Source of the DNA: Bacteroidota bacterium
Lineage (GTDB): Bacteria > Bacteroidota > Bacteroidia > Chitinophagales > Chitinophagaceae
Assembly (NCBI GenBank): GCA_023436425.1
Contig: JAEZJD010000118.1
Span: 1-32,695, forward strand
Direction of reading: 5' to 3'
DNA length: 32,695 nt
A program made the translations under genes and the position numbers. The notes under the pieces are model-generated. The model was given only the letters and a program-made list of their open reading frames with translations, did not search any database and was not told the DNA's origin. Positions 31,212 through 32,695 of the stretch are shown here, piece after piece. How positions within the stretch are numbered: the first letter of the stretch is position 1; the number at the start of each line of letters is the position of its first letter.

Positions 31212-32516
31212 ATGAAGACAGATGTACTGCATCAGGAAAGGACGACAGACGAAAGCCTGAGTACAATAGAAAGAACGGTTCAAAGCGAGTACAAGTATGG
31301 ATTCGTATCCGATTTAGAAGCTGACGAAGCGCCTAAAGGCCTGGATGAGAACACAATACGCTTTATTTCTGCTAAAAAAAATGAACCTGAATGGATGCTG
31401 GAATGGCGCTTGAAAGCCTTTCGCCACTGGCAAAAAATGGTAGAACCGCAATGGCCAAACTTCAGTTATGGCCCGATAAATTACCAGGATATTATTTATT
31501 ATTCAGCGCCGAAACAAAAAGCCAAGGTCAACAGTTTGGATGAAATCGACCCTGAATTGCGCCGAACTTTCGAAAAGCTTGGAATTTCCCTCGACGAACA
31601 AAAAAGACTTTCGGGAGTTGCTGTGGATGCCGTAATTGACAGCGTTTCCATCGCCACAACTTTTAAAGAGCAACTCGCCGAAAAAGGAATCATCTTCTGC
31701 TCCATAAGCGAAGCCATTCAAAATCATCCCGACCTGGTAAAACAGTACCTGAGCAGCGTGGTGCCGGTGACGGACAACTACTTCGCTGCGCTTAATTCTG
31801 CCGTTTTCAGCGATGGTTCTTTTGTATACATTCCTAAAGGCGTTCGCTGCCCTATGGAGCTTTCTACCTACTTCCGTATTAATGCAGAAAATACCGGCCA
31901 GTTTGAGCGAACATTAATAATCGCCGACGAAGGCAGTTATGTAAGTTATTTGGAAGGATGCACCGCTCCAATGCGGGATGAAAATCAACTTCACGCAGCT
32001 GTTGTGGAGCTTGTTGCTTTGGACAATGCTGAAATAAAATATTCAACCGTTCAAAACTGGTATCCGGGCGACAAAGAGGGCAACGGCGGCATCTACAATT
32101 TTGTTACAAAACGCGGCATTTGCAAGGGGGTAAATTCCAAGATATCATGGACACAGGTGGAAACCGGTTCTGCGATCACATGGAAATATCCGAGTGTCAT
32201 TCTGCGAGGTGATAATTCCGTTGGTGAATTTTATTCGGTGGCTGTAACGAATAATTATCAACAGGCGGATACAGGAACCAAAATGATGCACCTGGGCAAA
32301 AACACCCGGAGCCGGATTGTTTCGAAAGGCATATCAGCCGGCTTTAGCAACAACAGCTATCGTGGTCTTGTGCATGTAGGGAAAAATGCAACAAATGCCC
32401 GCAACTTTTCACAGTGCGACTCACTACTTCTTGGCGATAAATGCGGTGCTCACACGTTTCCGTACATAGAAGTAAAGAATAAAACAAGTGTCGTCGAACA
32501 CGAAGCAACAACATAA
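31212..32516 (+). CDS. sufB: Fe-S cluster assembly protein SufB, cut by an in-frame TAA
   Basis: ATG 31212 (not the TTG at 31197, which lies before the -7 box) begins a normal SufB: KYGFVSDLEADEAPKGL, RFISAKKNEPEWMLEWRLKA, PKGVRCPMELSTYFRINAEN, YLEGCTAPMRDENQLHAAVV, NTRSRIVSKGISAGFSNNSY and CDSLLLGDKCGAHTFPY. The frame then meets TAA at 32514-32516, where family members have a serine codon (EHEATTS). This gives 434 aa instead of about 492. SufB with SufC and SufD forms the scaffold that builds Fe-S clusters. The lost part corresponds to the C-terminal helical domain, so a truncated product would probably not work. Confidence 0.93.
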   Translation: MKTDVLHQERTTDESLSTIERTVQSEYKYGFVSDLEADEAPKGLDENTIRFISAKKNEPEWMLEWRLKAFRHWQKMVEPQWPNFSYGPINYQDIIYYSAPKQKAKVNSLDEIDPELRRTFEKLGISLDEQKRLSGVAVDAVIDSVSIATTFKEQLAEKGIIFCSISEAIQNHPDLVKQYLSSVVPVTDNYFAALNSAVFSDGSFVYIPKGVRCPMELSTYFRINAENTGQFERTLIIADEGSYVSYLEGCTAPMRDENQLHAAVVELVALDNAEIKYSTVQNWYPGDKEGNGGIYNFVTKRGICKGVNSKISWTQVETGSAITWKYPSVILRGDNSVGEFYSVAVTNNYQQADTGTKMMHLGKNTRSRIVSKGISAGFSNNSYRGLVHVGKNATNARNFSQCDSLLLGDKCGAHTFPYIEVKNKTSVVEHEATT

Positions 32517-32690
32517 AAAATCGGTGAAGACCAGATTTTCTATTGCAATCAGCGGGGCATAGACACAGAAACTGCGGTGGCGCTGATTGTAAATGGCTTT
32601 GCAAAGGAAGTGATGGTGCATTTGCCGATGGAATTTGCAATTGAAGCACAAAAACTCCTTGCAATTAGTTTGGAAGGCAGTGTGGGGTAA
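32517..32690 (+). pseudogene. sufB: Detached C-terminal part of SufB, in frame after the TAA
   Basis: The same frame continues without further damage: KIGEDQIFYCNQRGIDTETA, then VALIVNGFAKEVMVHLPMEF and AIEAQKLLAISLEGSVG with TAA at 32688-32690. These 57 codons are the standard SufB C-terminus. A single C instead of A at 32515 (TCA, Ser) would restore a 492-aa protein. There is no start codon of its own with a promoter. Intact sequence after the stop points to a very recent mutation, a sequencing error or readthrough. Confidence 0.88.
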
Positions 32691-32695
32691 TTAAG

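Noticed and set aside
1..32695. Mobile element, prophage, defence island or CRISPR array
   Set aside because: No transposase, integrase, phage or Cas gene, no regular repeats, and base composition looks even throughout.

Overview
The window looks like a chromosomal segment from a member of the Bacteroidota, probably close to the Chitinophagaceae. The evidence is direct: many genes are preceded by the Bacteroidota sigma-A -7 element TAnnTTTG, twice with a perfect TTTG 17 bases upstream; Shine-Dalgarno sites are largely absent; the order rpmB - rpmG - DUF4295 small protein is present; and the gene content (S9 peptidases, TonB-dependent/OMP beta-barrel protein, SufB, DUF4256, CNNM/CorC protein) fits the phylum. 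I see no insertion sequence, integrase, phage gene, CRISPR array or rRNA. It reads as ordinary core and near-core chromosome.

Layout. 1-3103 (minus): a left-truncated FAD-dependent oxidoreductase, a small outer-membrane barrel protein and dihydrolipoyl dehydrogenase. 3300-5616 (plus): a 73-aa protein, ribosomal proteins L28 and L33, the DUF4295 protein, a 60-aa membrane protein between two terminators, and a large lipoprotein. 5613-7592 (minus): a GNAT acetyltransferase, a 46-aa membrane protein and rlmN. 7761-8264 (plus): a secreted protein of unknown function. 8257-15718 (minus): a GNAT, two S9 peptidases, a frameshifted secreted NTF2-like gene, a DUF4256 protein and glmM. 15816-18541 (plus): a methyltransferase, a PAP2 phosphatase and a CNNM/CorC protein. 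18538-20955 (minus): a beta-CASP metallo-beta-lactamase and a TPR lipoprotein. 21030-22112 (plus): a TolB-like propeller lipoprotein. 22113-24406 (minus): a Wzx-type flippase with a class IV aminotransferase. 24449-28023 (plus): a glycosyltransferase and a TonB-dependent receptor-like protein. 28060-29323: three small genes, an HPF/RaiA ribosome hibernation factor and tRNA-Cys. 29432-32690 (plus): a nucleoside phosphorylase, dapF and sufB.

Functional links. Envelope building recurs: glmM (amino-sugar precursor), dapF (meso-DAP), PAP2 (possible lipid-carrier recycling), flippase and glycosyltransferase. Translation and its upkeep form a second theme: L28, L33, RlmN, HPF and tRNA-Cys. The window holds no obvious new multi-gene system.

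The strongest unusual observations are these: (1) sufB is cut by an in-frame TAA in place of a serine codon, with the last 57 codons still intact behind it; (2) a secreted NTF2-like gene is split by a frameshift in an A7 run; (3) five promoters place TAnnTTTG only 3-4 bases before ATG, which predicts leaderless mRNAs; (4) all five convergent pairs of well-supported genes have stop codons that overlap or abut; (5) several small genes under 60 codons are visible, some with their own promoters or terminators.
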